Assembly (NCBI RefSeq): GCF_014647855.1
Contig: NZ_BMPZ01000006.1
Coordinates: forward strand, 1-64,000
From: Shewanella gelidii
GTDB lineage: Bacteria > Pseudomonadota > Gammaproteobacteria > Enterobacterales > Shewanellaceae
Direction of reading: 5' to 3'
DNA length: 64,000 nt
Positions 47,150 to 57,994 of this stretch are shown here, piece by piece. The stretch's first letter is position 1, and each line of letters starts with the position of its first letter. The notes under the pieces are model-generated. The model was not told where the DNA came from and did not search any database. It saw only the letters and a list, made by a program, of their open reading frames with translations. The position numbers were made by a program, and so were the translations under genes.

Positions 47150-48044
47150 CGCCTTTTATTTTATGCTCCGCGAGAAAAAGTGACTCGAGCAGTTTTGCCG
47201 CTGGTCCTTGGTGGTCTCGGTCTGGCACAATCAAGTTAATGACACCTGAGCGCCGATCCCCTCCTTGCAGTTTTAAACGATGGAGCAACCCTGCATCTAA
47301 CTCTTCGGTTATCAAATATTCGGGTATCCAGCAAAAGCCTAGATTTTTTGCTAAAAAGGCTTTCGCTTCATGAAAATTCGAAACGGTGAGTCGTTGTTCC
47401 GCCTTGAGCCAACCAATGTTTTCTTCAGGGTCATCTCCAGTATCTTTGATGACCAACTGCAGGTGTTGCGTTAAGGCATGCTCATCTTCGATTGATGAGG
47501 TGGAGGCGAGCTGGTGAGCAGGGTGGCAAACTAGCATGAAATCCACTTGGCAAAGCGGTTGACCGATAAATCCCTTGGGAGGTGCGCCAGCGCACAAAGC
47601 TAAATCGACGGCTTTGGACTCAATTAGCTCTCGAGTACCTGAAATAACGGAGTCAAGAATCGTTATTCTCGTGCCACGACTGCTTGGGTAGAACGCTTCG
47701 AATATGGCGATCATCTTCTCCATTGGATACACAAGATCTCTTGCTATGGTTAAGTGAGGCTCCCAGCCTTGCTCTAGATTATTTGCTAGACGTTCTAATT
47801 CAGAGACCGACTGAGTTATTTGGCGAGAACGCCTTAAAAGGACTTCGCCTTGTGGTGTCAAAAACGCTTTGCGTCCTTTCACTTCTAATAATGATACGCC
47901 AAGTTGATTTTGTAATTTGGCAACCGCATGGTTCAACGAGGATTGGCTTTTATTCAAGTGGCTCGCTGCTTGTGCATAGCCACCATAATCAACGACGGCT
48001 TGCAAAATTCGCCATTGTTCCAGAGTTGATTTCGCTCTTCCCAT
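47139..48044 (-). CDS. LysR-family transcriptional regulator
   Basis: The 301-residue protein has an N-terminal winged helix-turn-helix (LEQWRILQAVVDYGGYAQAASHLNKSQSSLNHAVAKL) and a LysR effector-binding domain (about 93-295). DLALCAGAPPKG and DFMLVCHPAHQL fit that fold. The last 11 bases overlap tail-to-tail with the SprA-type gene. The effector and targets are unknown. It lies next to the four-gene envelope operon on the same strand, 147 bases after that operon ends. Confidence 0.9.
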   Translation of the reverse strand: MGRAKSTLEQWRILQAVVDYGGYAQAASHLNKSQSSLNHAVAKLQNQLGVSLLEVKGRKAFLTPQGEVLLRRSRQITQSVSELERLANNLEQGWEPHLTIARDLVYPMEKMIAIFEAFYPSSRGTRITILDSVISGTRELIESKAVDLALCAGAPPKGFIGQPLCQVDFMLVCHPAHQLASTSSIEDEHALTQHLQLVIKDTGDDPEENIGWLKAEQRLTVSNFHEAKAFLAKNLGFCWIPEYLITEELDAGLLHRLKLQGGDRRSGVINLIVPDRDHQGPAAKLLESLFLAEHKIKGAKP

Positions 48045-48191
48045 TTACGTTTGATTCCTTGTCGGCAAGTAACAAATGACGGTCATTATAAATTGTGGCA
48101 AGTAACGACAAATGGGCAAGGTACTGAGAATATCAAGCCTGCATAGCGTATTCAGTCGGTTGTCACTGTCACAAAAGTAGAGATTCACAAA

Positions 48192-49901
48192 TTACAGATG
48201 GTCAATGACATCTTGTATTTTAAAGTTTTGGTCTTGCAAACTTTCAATATCTAGCAACGCAGGTAGACGTTTCTCTATTGGTATTTGATTGAGGTTAAGT
48301 ACAAGTGTATCAAAAACAAACTTCTGCATTTTTGGAGCGTGCATGCTCTGATTGATGCGTTCTGCGATGGCTTGTTGCCAGACCTTTTTATAATACGTTG
48401 GCCCTTGCGTCACAATTCCCTTGAAGCTAAAAGGGTAGTCATTGCTTTGATGCCAATAATAGCCAAAACCGTTATTAAATTCTTGTGCGATGTCTGGATA
48501 AACAGATTTTGAGTTTGACCCTACGTATTGATTTAGAGCCACTTTGGCCCTAAAAACATTAAGTTGTTTTTGGTACCTATTTTTTAGCTTCACTCTTGGA
48601 TGCAAATCCAGTGCTGGGAATAGTTGTGATTGTATGTACTGGGTGAGCCAAATCTCCCCTAACGCGGCCAGATCTTCATATTCATTAGAAACATTATTGA
48701 TATAAAAGCTGCTGTTTTTTGTAAAGCTCACAATAGCTATCGCTAAAGCTCGGCTAAAAGCTGAAATATCCCGGTATGTATTCAGTGTTGCTTTATATGA
48801 CAGCTGACCAAGGCCAAATTGCTGTCCGATCACCAGTTGTCTAATATTTTCGAAATGACTTTTCTGCGCTGGCCTTAATAGCAGTTCGCCCAGGTAACGA
48901 TGGTTATGCCAGACTTTGAGCCTGTTTGTAGTTGTTTGTTCAAAGCGAAGTGATATAGCGGGTAGTCGTGACGACAGGTTGGTGAGAATGGTTTGGGTAT
49001 TTTGGTGCTGAATTTTTATCTTTGGTAGTTGCGCTAAACGTATACCAATATCCCAAGGAGCGACATCTAGCTTTGTTGTTTGGCTGTCTAGAAAACGCTT
49101 TACTAAGTCGGTATTTGATAAGCTTTGATATTGAAGAGTAAAGTCAGTGTAGCTGTTAAACCCTAAAGTGTTTGCTTGTGTTTCTCTAATTTGGAGTATG
49201 CGCTCCATTGAGCGACTTAGTTTTTGCTTTGCTCTACCTTGGTAACTTTTCCATGCTGCTACTCGGCAAGGTCTGTCTGTTTGTTGCATCAAATACCAAG
49301 CAATGCCATTTTTATTGGTATTGTTCCCCTGTTGCGTTTCAGTCGATGCACTAGTATTTAGTTTGCATCTGCTATCTAAAGTTGTGATGGCAAGGTTTTT
49401 CTGGCTCAACGCTTGTTTAATCAGTGTTTCGTCGATGTGAAGAATTGACTTTTCACGCCTATTGAGCTGAGCATCTATCTCTTTGTTCATATTTTTTGCA
49501 TACAACTTGGCACTATGCTCGAGCTTTTTGTTTTGCGGTGAGAGTAACCTCGCTGTAAGGCGCTTTAGTGAGTCGTGTTTAACTAGTCTGCCGTAATGGT
49601 CTGCAATTTTAATTTGGCACTGTAAGAGTTTTTCTTCAATTTCTGGTGATTGAGGTTGCCGGCGATAGTACTTTAACAAACGGTTAATATTGTGAAGGCC
49701 AAGGGTTTGCGCTTCTAATTGGTAAGCAAGTTGAAGAAGGTTTTGAGTGTCATTGTTCGGTCGAAATTCACTGGTTTTCCATGGCTTGGCTGCGTAGAGA
49801 AAACATTGCTCGACGAATAGCTCCGCAGGCTGGACTGCACTGGCAAATTTGCTCAGGACGAGACTAAAAATCAGCGTAATTAGAAAAATGCTTTTTTGCA
49901 T
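48192..49901 (-). CDS. Secreted M3-type peptidase homologue without the HEXXH site
   Basis: The 569-residue protein has a signal peptide (LITLIFSLVLSKFASA). It follows the M3 oligopeptidase pattern: RILQIRETQANTLGFNSYTDF corresponds to the LRxEkAxLLGfxnYxxy segment, DVAPWDIGIRL to the LxPWDvayy segment, then the region before the active site. Where M3 enzymes have HEFGHALH, this protein has ISAFSRALAIA, so both zinc His and the catalytic Glu are missing. The third ligand region is still recognisable as EYEDLAALGEIWL, and GPTYYKKVWQQA matches the YYSYLWaeva end. It is a likely pseudoenzyme. The gene overlaps the ATP-grasp gene by 38 bases and closes the operon. Confidence 0.75.
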   Translation of the reverse strand: MQKSIFLITLIFSLVLSKFASAVQPAELFVEQCFLYAAKPWKTSEFRPNNDTQNLLQLAYQLEAQTLGLHNINRLLKYYRRQPQSPEIEEKLLQCQIKIADHYGRLVKHDSLKRLTARLLSPQNKKLEHSAKLYAKNMNKEIDAQLNRREKSILHIDETLIKQALSQKNLAITTLDSRCKLNTSASTETQQGNNTNKNGIAWYLMQQTDRPCRVAAWKSYQGRAKQKLSRSMERILQIRETQANTLGFNSYTDFTLQYQSLSNTDLVKRFLDSQTTKLDVAPWDIGIRLAQLPKIKIQHQNTQTILTNLSSRLPAISLRFEQTTTNRLKVWHNHRYLGELLLRPAQKSHFENIRQLVIGQQFGLGQLSYKATLNTYRDISAFSRALAIAIVSFTKNSSFYINNVSNEYEDLAALGEIWLTQYIQSQLFPALDLHPRVKLKNRYQKQLNVFRAKVALNQYVGSNSKSVYPDIAQEFNNGFGYYWHQSNDYPFSFKGIVTQGPTYYKKVWQQAIAERINQSMHAPKMQKFVFDTLVLNLNQIPIEKRLPALLDIESLQDQNFKIQDVIDHL

Positions 49902-50820
49902 AATCTACACGTTGTGCTACCGGTGGAGTGGGGCCCTTTAGTTGCTCAATCAGGCGTAAGCGAGGTAATAACCCTTGAGCATTAGCGATTTGAATGGCGA
50001 GTCCTGGACGAGCATTCAATTCGAGCAACAGTGGTCCTTTTTCTCTATCTAAAACCATGTCGGTCCCGAGATAACCCATGTTAGCCATTTCGTATGCCAT
50101 AGAAGCCGTATGCAACAACTGATCCCAGTCAGGGACTTGGATATCAATAAGGTTTTTACCGGTATCAGGGTGATGTTCAATTGGCTTGTCAAATTGAACG
50201 GCATGTAAGCCTTTGCCATTGGTAATGTTTAAACCGACGCCGACAGCACCTTGATGCAGGTTAGCTTTGCCATCGGAGGCATGTGTTGACAGCCGTAGCA
50301 TTCCCATAATGGGATAGCCTTTAAAGACGATTAAGCGGATGTCGGGGACACCTTCGTGGCTGTAGCCGTCAAATACTGGATCAAATAGGATAAGCCCTTC
50401 GATAATTGCAACATCCGGTTTGCCTCCTAAAGAAAACAAACCACTTAGGATATTGGAGACGTGCCGAGCAATTTCGTTACCCGTAATTTCATCACCACTG
50501 GCTTTAAAATAGCGCCCTTGATCTACGTTGGTGATGACCAAAATACCCTTGCCACCAGAGCCTTTCGCGGGCTTAATTACAAAACCACTTTGTTGACTAA
50601 TGATCACGGGAATATCTGCAATTTGATGTTGTTCAGCGATAATACCAATGAGCTCAGGGACAGCGATATTGTGCTCTAAAGCCAACTGTTTGGTCGTGAG
50701 TTTATCGTCTACACGTTGATAATATTTACGCGCATTGTACCGTGCAATGTAATCAATATTGCGCTTGTTCATGCTCAAAACGCCTTTTTGGCGAAGTGCT
50801 GTTGGATGCGCAAACATCAT
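49864..50820 (-). CDS. ATP-grasp ligase, alpha-L-glutamate ligase-like
   Basis: ATP-grasp enzymes of this group join an amino acid or amine to a carboxyl group with ATP. The protein has 318 residues. FVIKPAKGSGGKGILVI is the nucleotide-binding loop, DIRLIVFKGYPIMGMLRLS and the following region form the central domain, and LLLELNARPGLAIQIANAQG carries the metal-binding Glu and Asn. The ATG overlaps the stop of the transglutaminase-like gene as ATGA. Its substrate is unknown. In this gene association it is known from comparative studies as an ATP-grasp partner of an inactive transglutaminase. Confidence 0.9.
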   Translation of the reverse strand: MMFAHPTALRQKGVLSMNKRNIDYIARYNARKYYQRVDDKLTTKQLALEHNIAVPELIGIIAEQHQIADIPVIISQQSGFVIKPAKGSGGKGILVITNVDQGRYFKASGDEITGNEIARHVSNILSGLFSLGGKPDVAIIEGLILFDPVFDGYSHEGVPDIRLIVFKGYPIMGMLRLSTHASDGKANLHQGAVGVGLNITNGKGLHAVQFDKPIEHHPDTGKNLIDIQVPDWDQLLHTASMAYEMANMGYLGTDMVLDREKGPLLLELNARPGLAIQIANAQGLLPRLRLIEQLKGPTPPVAQRVDYAKKHFSNYADF

Positions 50821-52325
50821 TGCTTATCTCCGGCCAAAGGTTTGAAGCGTTTTAGTTCGAGTAAACGATATCCCGTATATTGCCCCATTAGCAGTACCAA
50901 CCCTAAGATGACCGCGTGCATGCCTAAGAAGTTAAATACCCAATGTTGTACCCAAACAGAGCTCATTGCTAAATAGGCAATTGTTGCTACGAATAAGCTA
51001 CCGCCACCTTGAACGACGACTTCTTTCACTCCTTCTTCTTCCCACAGAATTGACATTCTTTCAATGGTCCATGCCAAAATGATCATCGGAAAAAACGTAA
51101 TGGTTAAGCCTTCGCTCAATCCAAATTTGTATGACAGCAATGTAAAAACACCAATGATGCCGATCACAACAATGATGACCGCAGATATTCGTGAAATTAA
51201 TAATAGGTTGAGATGGGAAAGGTAAGAGCGGATCATTAAGCCACAGGCGACAATCAGTAAGAAGCCGACTAAACCGGTTACTAAGCTCGTTTGAATAAAT
51301 GCAAGGGCGATTAAAACCGGCATGAATGTGCCAGAGGTTTTAATGCCAATAATGACTCGGAGAAATACAACGACAAGAACACCAATAGGGATGAGTAAGA
51401 TCCCCTTAAACAAGCTTTGTTCCTCTAAAGGCAATTGATATAAAGAGAAATCAAAACTTTTGGGGTCCATCATATCAATTGCTGTTGAAAGCGCGGAGCG
51501 CGACTCTTGCAGCATTGAAAAGTTAACTTGAGATTTACTGCCACCAACAACGTCAAGTACGGAGCTGTCTTCACGCTCCCAGAGTAGAAGATCGTTAGGT
51601 CTTGTTTGCTTGTTTCTTTTTACGTCGAAAAAGTGCCAATGCCCCTGACTGAATACTTCTACATATGGCTCTAATTGCTGACGTCTCCTTTGATCTTCTA
51701 GGTGTAGCCCATGCACGATTCGCGCAGGGATCTTTTGCTCTTTTAGCAATTTAATGAATAGCGAGTTGGGAGAATAATTGGAGAGCAATAAAGAGATATT
51801 TTGACTTCTGTTTTGCTCACTAATCAGTTGCATTAATTGATTGGCAAATGAAAGGTTATTTGCACTGCGCTCCCAAGCATCGGCAAGCACTTGCTGTGCG
51901 ACATCAGCTTCGGTATCAGGCCAACTTACCGGGCGTACTTTAGGTGCTTCTTGTTCAGTAGGGTTACGTTGCAGTCCGGTTGGAATTAATGTGACTTTAT
52001 AATAGAGCTGCTGATTCCCATAGGCTTCACGAACGGACCACACAGCACGGCGACCTTGATCGGTGTCCTGAATGGAAAGGCCATAACCGGGTGAGGTCGT
52101 ATTTTCGACCAAAATCTCAAATGCAGGGTCGCTGGGCAATGAAAAGGACACCTCAACAGGCTCCCCTTTGGCGCGAAAGCTGACTTTAGCATCGATAGAC
52201 CAGCTTTTTAGCTGCTCCCCTGGGACGAAGGGCACATCATGTTCAATTCCCCGGTAAATACTGGCACCGATCCCGAGAATAATGAGTGCAGCAACGAGTG
52301 CATAAAATGGAGTACGTGTTTGCAT
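50817..52325 (-). CDS. Inactive transglutaminase-fold protein with C-terminal membrane domain (UUP1 type)
   Basis: The 502-residue protein has an N-terminal membrane helix (about 8-25), a periplasmic transglutaminase-like domain (about 30-270) and six or seven C-terminal membrane segments (about 305-490). In active enzymes a catalytic Cys stands in the helix before a GIPAR segment. Here that segment is NSLFIKLLKEQKIPARIV with no Cys, and the position that usually holds His reads YVEVF. The Asp-like position FDVKRN remains. The family is therefore predicted to bind peptides rather than modify them. Its neighbours in this operon match the described association. Confidence 0.9.
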   Translation of the reverse strand: MQTRTPFYALVAALIILGIGASIYRGIEHDVPFVPGEQLKSWSIDAKVSFRAKGEPVEVSFSLPSDPAFEILVENTTSPGYGLSIQDTDQGRRAVWSVREAYGNQQLYYKVTLIPTGLQRNPTEQEAPKVRPVSWPDTEADVAQQVLADAWERSANNLSFANQLMQLISEQNRSQNISLLLSNYSPNSLFIKLLKEQKIPARIVHGLHLEDQRRRQQLEPYVEVFSQGHWHFFDVKRNKQTRPNDLLLWEREDSSVLDVVGGSKSQVNFSMLQESRSALSTAIDMMDPKSFDFSLYQLPLEEQSLFKGILLIPIGVLVVVFLRVIIGIKTSGTFMPVLIALAFIQTSLVTGLVGFLLIVACGLMIRSYLSHLNLLLISRISAVIIVVIGIIGVFTLLSYKFGLSEGLTITFFPMIILAWTIERMSILWEEEGVKEVVVQGGGSLFVATIAYLAMSSVWVQHWVFNFLGMHAVILGLVLLMGQYTGYRLLELKRFKPLAGDKQ

Positions 52326-52333
52326 GACGACTC

Positions 52334-53086
52334 CTATTGAGTCAGTTTAAAACGGGCAGTAGATGAAGAGCCATGAATAAACTTCTGGCTAACGTCTACG
52401 ACGGCGATATCTTTCATGAATTTTCGTCCTAGAAGTAACGGGTACTCTAGGTGACTACGGTTACTTAGGTTGAGGTCTGTTTCTGCGGCATATTGACCAA
52501 TTCTAAGGTGCGCATGAATTACAGGGCGGCGATCACTCTTGTTTTGGGCATCTTGTTTAATCCGTACAAATCGTTCGACTTTGGATTCAAATGTTTGTGC
52601 TGGCCCGCTTTCGCCAAGGGTAAAGACATCAAATCGTACCCAGTCATCGCCATCTCGTTCAAATAGAATAATGTTGCGCGCATCTAACGATGATGATTCT
52701 GCGCCCGTATCAATTCGGGTATCAAAACTGGCTTTGAGTTCATCTATAAAGACGTGTTCTACTTCACCTAGGACATATTTTTCGCCAATGATAGAGTTGG
52801 CATCACAGTCTTCAATAACGGCTACACTTGGGGTTTGTGGATTAGGCTTGCAGTGTTCGACGGATGATTTGAGTGACGTAATCGCGTGGGTTAAATCGAT
52901 GATTTCAGATTGCTGTTCGACACTGACCTTTTCAATCATATCGATTAGTCTGCTCTCTTGTTGCGAGAGCTCATGATTGAGCGTGGACGCATCAACAGGA
53001 ATAATGGGAGGTGTTTTTACCGTATTCGTCGCACATCCAATGACTAGCGTTGAAACCGTTGCGAGGATAAAAACTTTGCGTAACAT
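52334..53086 (-). CDS. Lipoprotein retropepsin-like protease of the RimK-associated family
   Basis: This encodes 250 residues. The signal peptide ends in LVIGC with Cys18, so it is a lipoprotein. A coiled-coil-like segment at about 36-77 is followed by a retropepsin-type domain with the active-site motif DTGA at 126-129 and hydrophobic strands (RFDVFTL, YPLLLGRKFM). The family is labelled an ATP-dependent zinc protease in databases, but the DTGA motif points to an aspartyl protease. It opens the four-gene operon; the next gene starts eight bases later. It follows cmoB at 75 bases. Confidence 0.88.
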   Translation of the reverse strand: MLRKVFILATVSTLVIGCATNTVKTPPIIPVDASTLNHELSQQESRLIDMIEKVSVEQQSEIIDLTHAITSLKSSVEHCKPNPQTPSVAVIEDCDANSIIGEKYVLGEVEHVFIDELKASFDTRIDTGAESSSLDARNIILFERDGDDWVRFDVFTLGESGPAQTFESKVERFVRIKQDAQNKSDRRPVIHAHLRIGQYAAETDLNLSNRSHLEYPLLLGRKFMKDIAVVDVSQKFIHGSSSTARFKLTQ

Positions 53087-53116
53087 AATGCTTCCTTGTC
53101 AATTTCTCTTTTTAAG

Positions 53117-53152
53117 TCTGGCAATCCTATAGTCCACAGTCGGATTGCCAGA
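53117..53152. other. Hairpin between cmoB and the protease gene
   Basis: TCTGGCAATCC (53117-53127) and GGATTGCCAGA (53142-53152) pair perfectly over 11 bases around a 14-base loop. No T run follows on the minus strand, so it is not a standard terminator. It could mark where cmoB transcripts end or are processed. Confidence 0.6.
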
Positions 53153-53160
53153 TTCGCAGA

Positions 53161-54923
<1,763 letters not shown>

Positions 54924-55015
54924 TCACAAGTCACAACGGCAAGCTTAGACAAGGGTTTTAAAGCAAATAAAGCCTTTAACTTTTATATAAATGTGCAATT
55001 TTTTAGGGATCACCA

Positions 55016-57817
55016 TTGAAAGTAACAAACGGGTTAGTTGGTATTCTGATTGGCTTTTGTCTGTGGGCGACGACAAGCCTTGTCCAAGTCCATGCTGCTC
55101 CTGAACCGATCATCATTGTACTTGGTGAAGATAGTTACCCCTTTCAGTATTTAAATGAACACGGTGAACCCGCTGGTTTGATGGTTGACCTTTGGCGAGA
55201 GTGGTCTCGACAGGTTCATAAACCCGTTGTTTTTGTTGCACGTCATTGGCGGGACTCTTTGGTGCAGCTCCAAGAGGGGCGCGCACAAATTCATATGGGA
55301 ATGGCTAAAACCAAACCAAGGTTAAAACACTTTGAGTTTGCAGAGTCGATTTCTGAAGTAAACACTCATCTGTATTTACACCATGAATTGGGGAAGAAGA
55401 CCAGTGTTCATGAGCTTGTTCCATATCATATCGGCGTCGTCAGTGGTTCTTCTCATGAAGCGATTTTAATTAAAGAAGAGCCAAAACTTTCATTTAAATA
55501 CTATGAAACACGGGAAGCATTGTTTGATGCAATTGTTCGAGATGAAATCAAAATATTTGCTGGGATGGAAGGATACATTCGCAGTCAAGAGCGCCAAAAA
55601 ATGCTTTCGAAGCTGTTCCCAGCGACGAATCGAATCCAGATCACTCGAACTTTATTCTATCCCGCGGTACGCAAGGGCGATAAAGAGACACTAGCCCTCG
55701 TCAATAAAGGCTTTGCCGAAATTGGCGAGGACTTTGTTGAGCATGTTGAGCGACGTTGGCTCGGTTACAAGTCAGAGAATGCAGGAATTTCGATTTCCAT
55801 GCAATTAGGCGTCGAACCTTATATTGATATGGGGAGAGATGGTGTGCCCCACGGTTTGTTCGTTGATTTTTGGAAGCTTTGGTCAGAAAAGACGGGGATT
55901 AGTATCAGTTTTATTCCCGGCAGCATGGATGGCTCGTTACAGAACGTGAAAACAGGCTTTGCCGATGTGCATATTGGTTACCCAGAAAGTGAGCAATTAA
56001 AGTCGGGTCTGGTGCGTGCTTGGCATATATATACCATTCGAAGTCGTTTATTTACTTATGGCCAACAGATGAGTTCGCTTGATGATTTGGAAGGCAAGCG
56101 TATCGGTGTTTTTCCAACATCGCCCTACATTACCAAGCTAAAGAAAGCGTTGCCAAAATCTCAAATTCGCTTTTATGACAGCATGGAAGCAATGACGCGA
56201 GGCGCTAAAAATGGCGATATAGCAGCTTTTGTGGCGGCGGGAGCATGGACACAAAGCTATTTACTTGAGCATCAAGCATGGGGAGATTTTTTCCAGTTTG
56301 ACTCTTTAGAGTTTCCAACAGAAATTTATGCATTAACACGCAATGTTGAGCTTGGTTTAGTTAATCGAATTCGCTCTGGTTTTAATTTAATTACCTATCC
56401 AGAGCTAGCAAAAATTGAGCAAAAATGGATGCTCAATATTAATGACCACAATTTCACCAATGAAGAACAGCAGCTCATCCTTAGTCAGCACCAAAAACAG
56501 CTACTCAGTGAAGTGAAAACGTTAAAGCTAGGCTACCTTGCAAATTCATCACCAATGGAATTTACCGACTCTAAAAATCAATTTGCGGGAATTAACGCTG
56601 ATCTAGTGGCCTTAATCGAAAAAGAATTAGGGATTCGCATTGAATCGAAACCATTTTTACAATGGAATCAGCTCGTAGAAGCGCTTCGTAAAGGTGATAT
56701 TGACCTTGCGTCGGGGCTAAATAAAGTGCCATTCCTTGAAAGCCATGTGAAATTTAGTGAGCCCTATTGGGCTTCGCCTTGGGCGGTTGCTTCCAAACGC
56801 GAGCATTTATCGGTTTATTCACTTGAACAACTTCTCGATAAAAAACTAGCGGTTGTTGAAGGTAGTCAAGTGCTATCGGGGTTGATGGCCTATGCACCAG
56901 GATTGAAAATTGTTTTGGTCCCTCATTCTGCAGCAGGTTTGGATGCCATCAACCGGGGGCATGCAGACTTTTTTATTGGCAATATGATGTCACTCCAACA
57001 AGCGTTTGCAGTGAGGCACTATGAGCAGCTTGGTATCTCTATTTTGACTGATTTTTCTAGCCGTAAAAGCCACTTTGTCACGAGCCTAAAACACCAAGGT
57101 TTATTGCCATTAATCAATTTGGCGTTAATCCACATAAGTAAAACACAGAAGCAGCAAATCACGGCAAAATGGCTCGATGTCCAACTCCTAAAGAACCAAC
57201 AAGGGCAGTATGGAATGCTATTGTTGTTCATAGTTTCGATTTTGATTTTGGGTTTAAGTTTCGCTTTGTTTTTTAAGCGGGGTGTTGGTGTTAGCTTTTT
57301 GCCTCTCTCGAGCTCTTTAGCTCATGCAGAGTCGATGGATATTAGTCATCAAGCCAACAAGGTGCTTCTGGATGACCGCATCCAGCAGTCCGCATTAATC
57401 GCACAACGATCGCAAACGCAATTTGCAGTGATGTTTGTAGAACTCGATAATTTGAGTTCAATGAAGGCGAATTCAAAAGCGAAGTTTGCACCCAAAGTGA
57501 TTCAAGAACTTACGACGATTATGCAGCAATCTATTCGCAAGTCAGATACCTTAGCGAGATATTCAAGTACAGAGTTCGTGATTATTCTCAACAATATGCA
57601 TCATAAAGATGCTGCCAATCAAGTCGCTGAAAATCTAGTGAAGCTCATTTCTGTCCCACTAAATATTGCAAATCGTCCGCTAGTGATCCGGCCGTGTATT
57701 GGAATCGCTGTGTTCCCGAGCGATACGGATAACCCTAACGAGTTACTTGAATGTGCTAAATCGCTTAGCCAGCAGGTTAAAAGCGAAGCAGGAATGGGTT
57801 ACCAAGTCAGCCAATAG
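55016..57817 (+). CDS. Three substrate-binding domains fused to a degenerate GGDEF domain
   Basis: The 933-residue protein has a signal peptide, three successive bacterial type 3 solute-binding domains (about 30-245, 260-470 and 500-735), one membrane helix (about 742-765, MLLLFIVSILILGLSFALFF) and a cytoplasmic GGDEF-type domain. The signature is RYSSTEFVIIL where an active cyclase has RYGGDEF, and the metal Asp region reads VELDNLSSM. The GGDEF domain is therefore probably not a cyclase and may bind GTP or c-di-GMP, or merely relay a signal. The first two binding domains begin with IIIVLGEDSYPFQYLN and LGVEPYIDMGRDG. It starts at TTG 55016 and is divergent from cmoA. Confidence 0.85.
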   Translation: MKVTNGLVGILIGFCLWATTSLVQVHAAPEPIIIVLGEDSYPFQYLNEHGEPAGLMVDLWREWSRQVHKPVVFVARHWRDSLVQLQEGRAQIHMGMAKTKPRLKHFEFAESISEVNTHLYLHHELGKKTSVHELVPYHIGVVSGSSHEAILIKEEPKLSFKYYETREALFDAIVRDEIKIFAGMEGYIRSQERQKMLSKLFPATNRIQITRTLFYPAVRKGDKETLALVNKGFAEIGEDFVEHVERRWLGYKSENAGISISMQLGVEPYIDMGRDGVPHGLFVDFWKLWSEKTGISISFIPGSMDGSLQNVKTGFADVHIGYPESEQLKSGLVRAWHIYTIRSRLFTYGQQMSSLDDLEGKRIGVFPTSPYITKLKKALPKSQIRFYDSMEAMTRGAKNGDIAAFVAAGAWTQSYLLEHQAWGDFFQFDSLEFPTEIYALTRNVELGLVNRIRSGFNLITYPELAKIEQKWMLNINDHNFTNEEQQLILSQHQKQLLSEVKTLKLGYLANSSPMEFTDSKNQFAGINADLVALIEKELGIRIESKPFLQWNQLVEALRKGDIDLASGLNKVPFLESHVKFSEPYWASPWAVASKREHLSVYSLEQLLDKKLAVVEGSQVLSGLMAYAPGLKIVLVPHSAAGLDAINRGHADFFIGNMMSLQQAFAVRHYEQLGISILTDFSSRKSHFVTSLKHQGLLPLINLALIHISKTQKQQITAKWLDVQLLKNQQGQYGMLLLFIVSILILGLSFALFFKRGVGVSFLPLSSSLAHAESMDISHQANKVLLDDRIQQSALIAQRSQTQFAVMFVELDNLSSMKANSKAKFAPKVIQELTTIMQQSIRKSDTLARYSSTEFVIILNNMHHKDAANQVAENLVKLISVPLNIANRPLVIRPCIGIAVFPSDTDNPNELLECAKSLSQQVKSEAGMGYQVSQ

Positions 57818-57874
57818 TAAAAATATTGTATCTCTGGGGCATTGAAACCACCTTAAAGCGAAATAATTGCACGA

Positions 57875-57899
57875 TACTTCACCGACTAATGGTGAAGTA
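57875..57899 (+). other. Hairpin after the sensor gene
   Basis: TACTTCACC (57875-57883) and GGTGAAGTA (57891-57899) pair around a seven-base loop. The T content downstream is low, so termination is possible but not clear. Confidence 0.55.
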
Positions 57900-57901
57900 C
57901 T

Positions 57902-57929
57902 TTGGTAATTGCGCTTAATTCTCTATAAT
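57902..57929 (+). promoter_or_regulatory. Promoter of aspS
   Basis: TTGGTA (57902-57907) and a perfect TATAAT (57924-57929) are 16 bases apart, 65 bases before the aspS start. Confidence 0.75.
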
Positions 57930-57994
57930 GCCGCTTACAAAAAAGTGTCACATTGCCAATTTTGCCGGAATCCGGATTAAAGGAAAGAGTTTAA

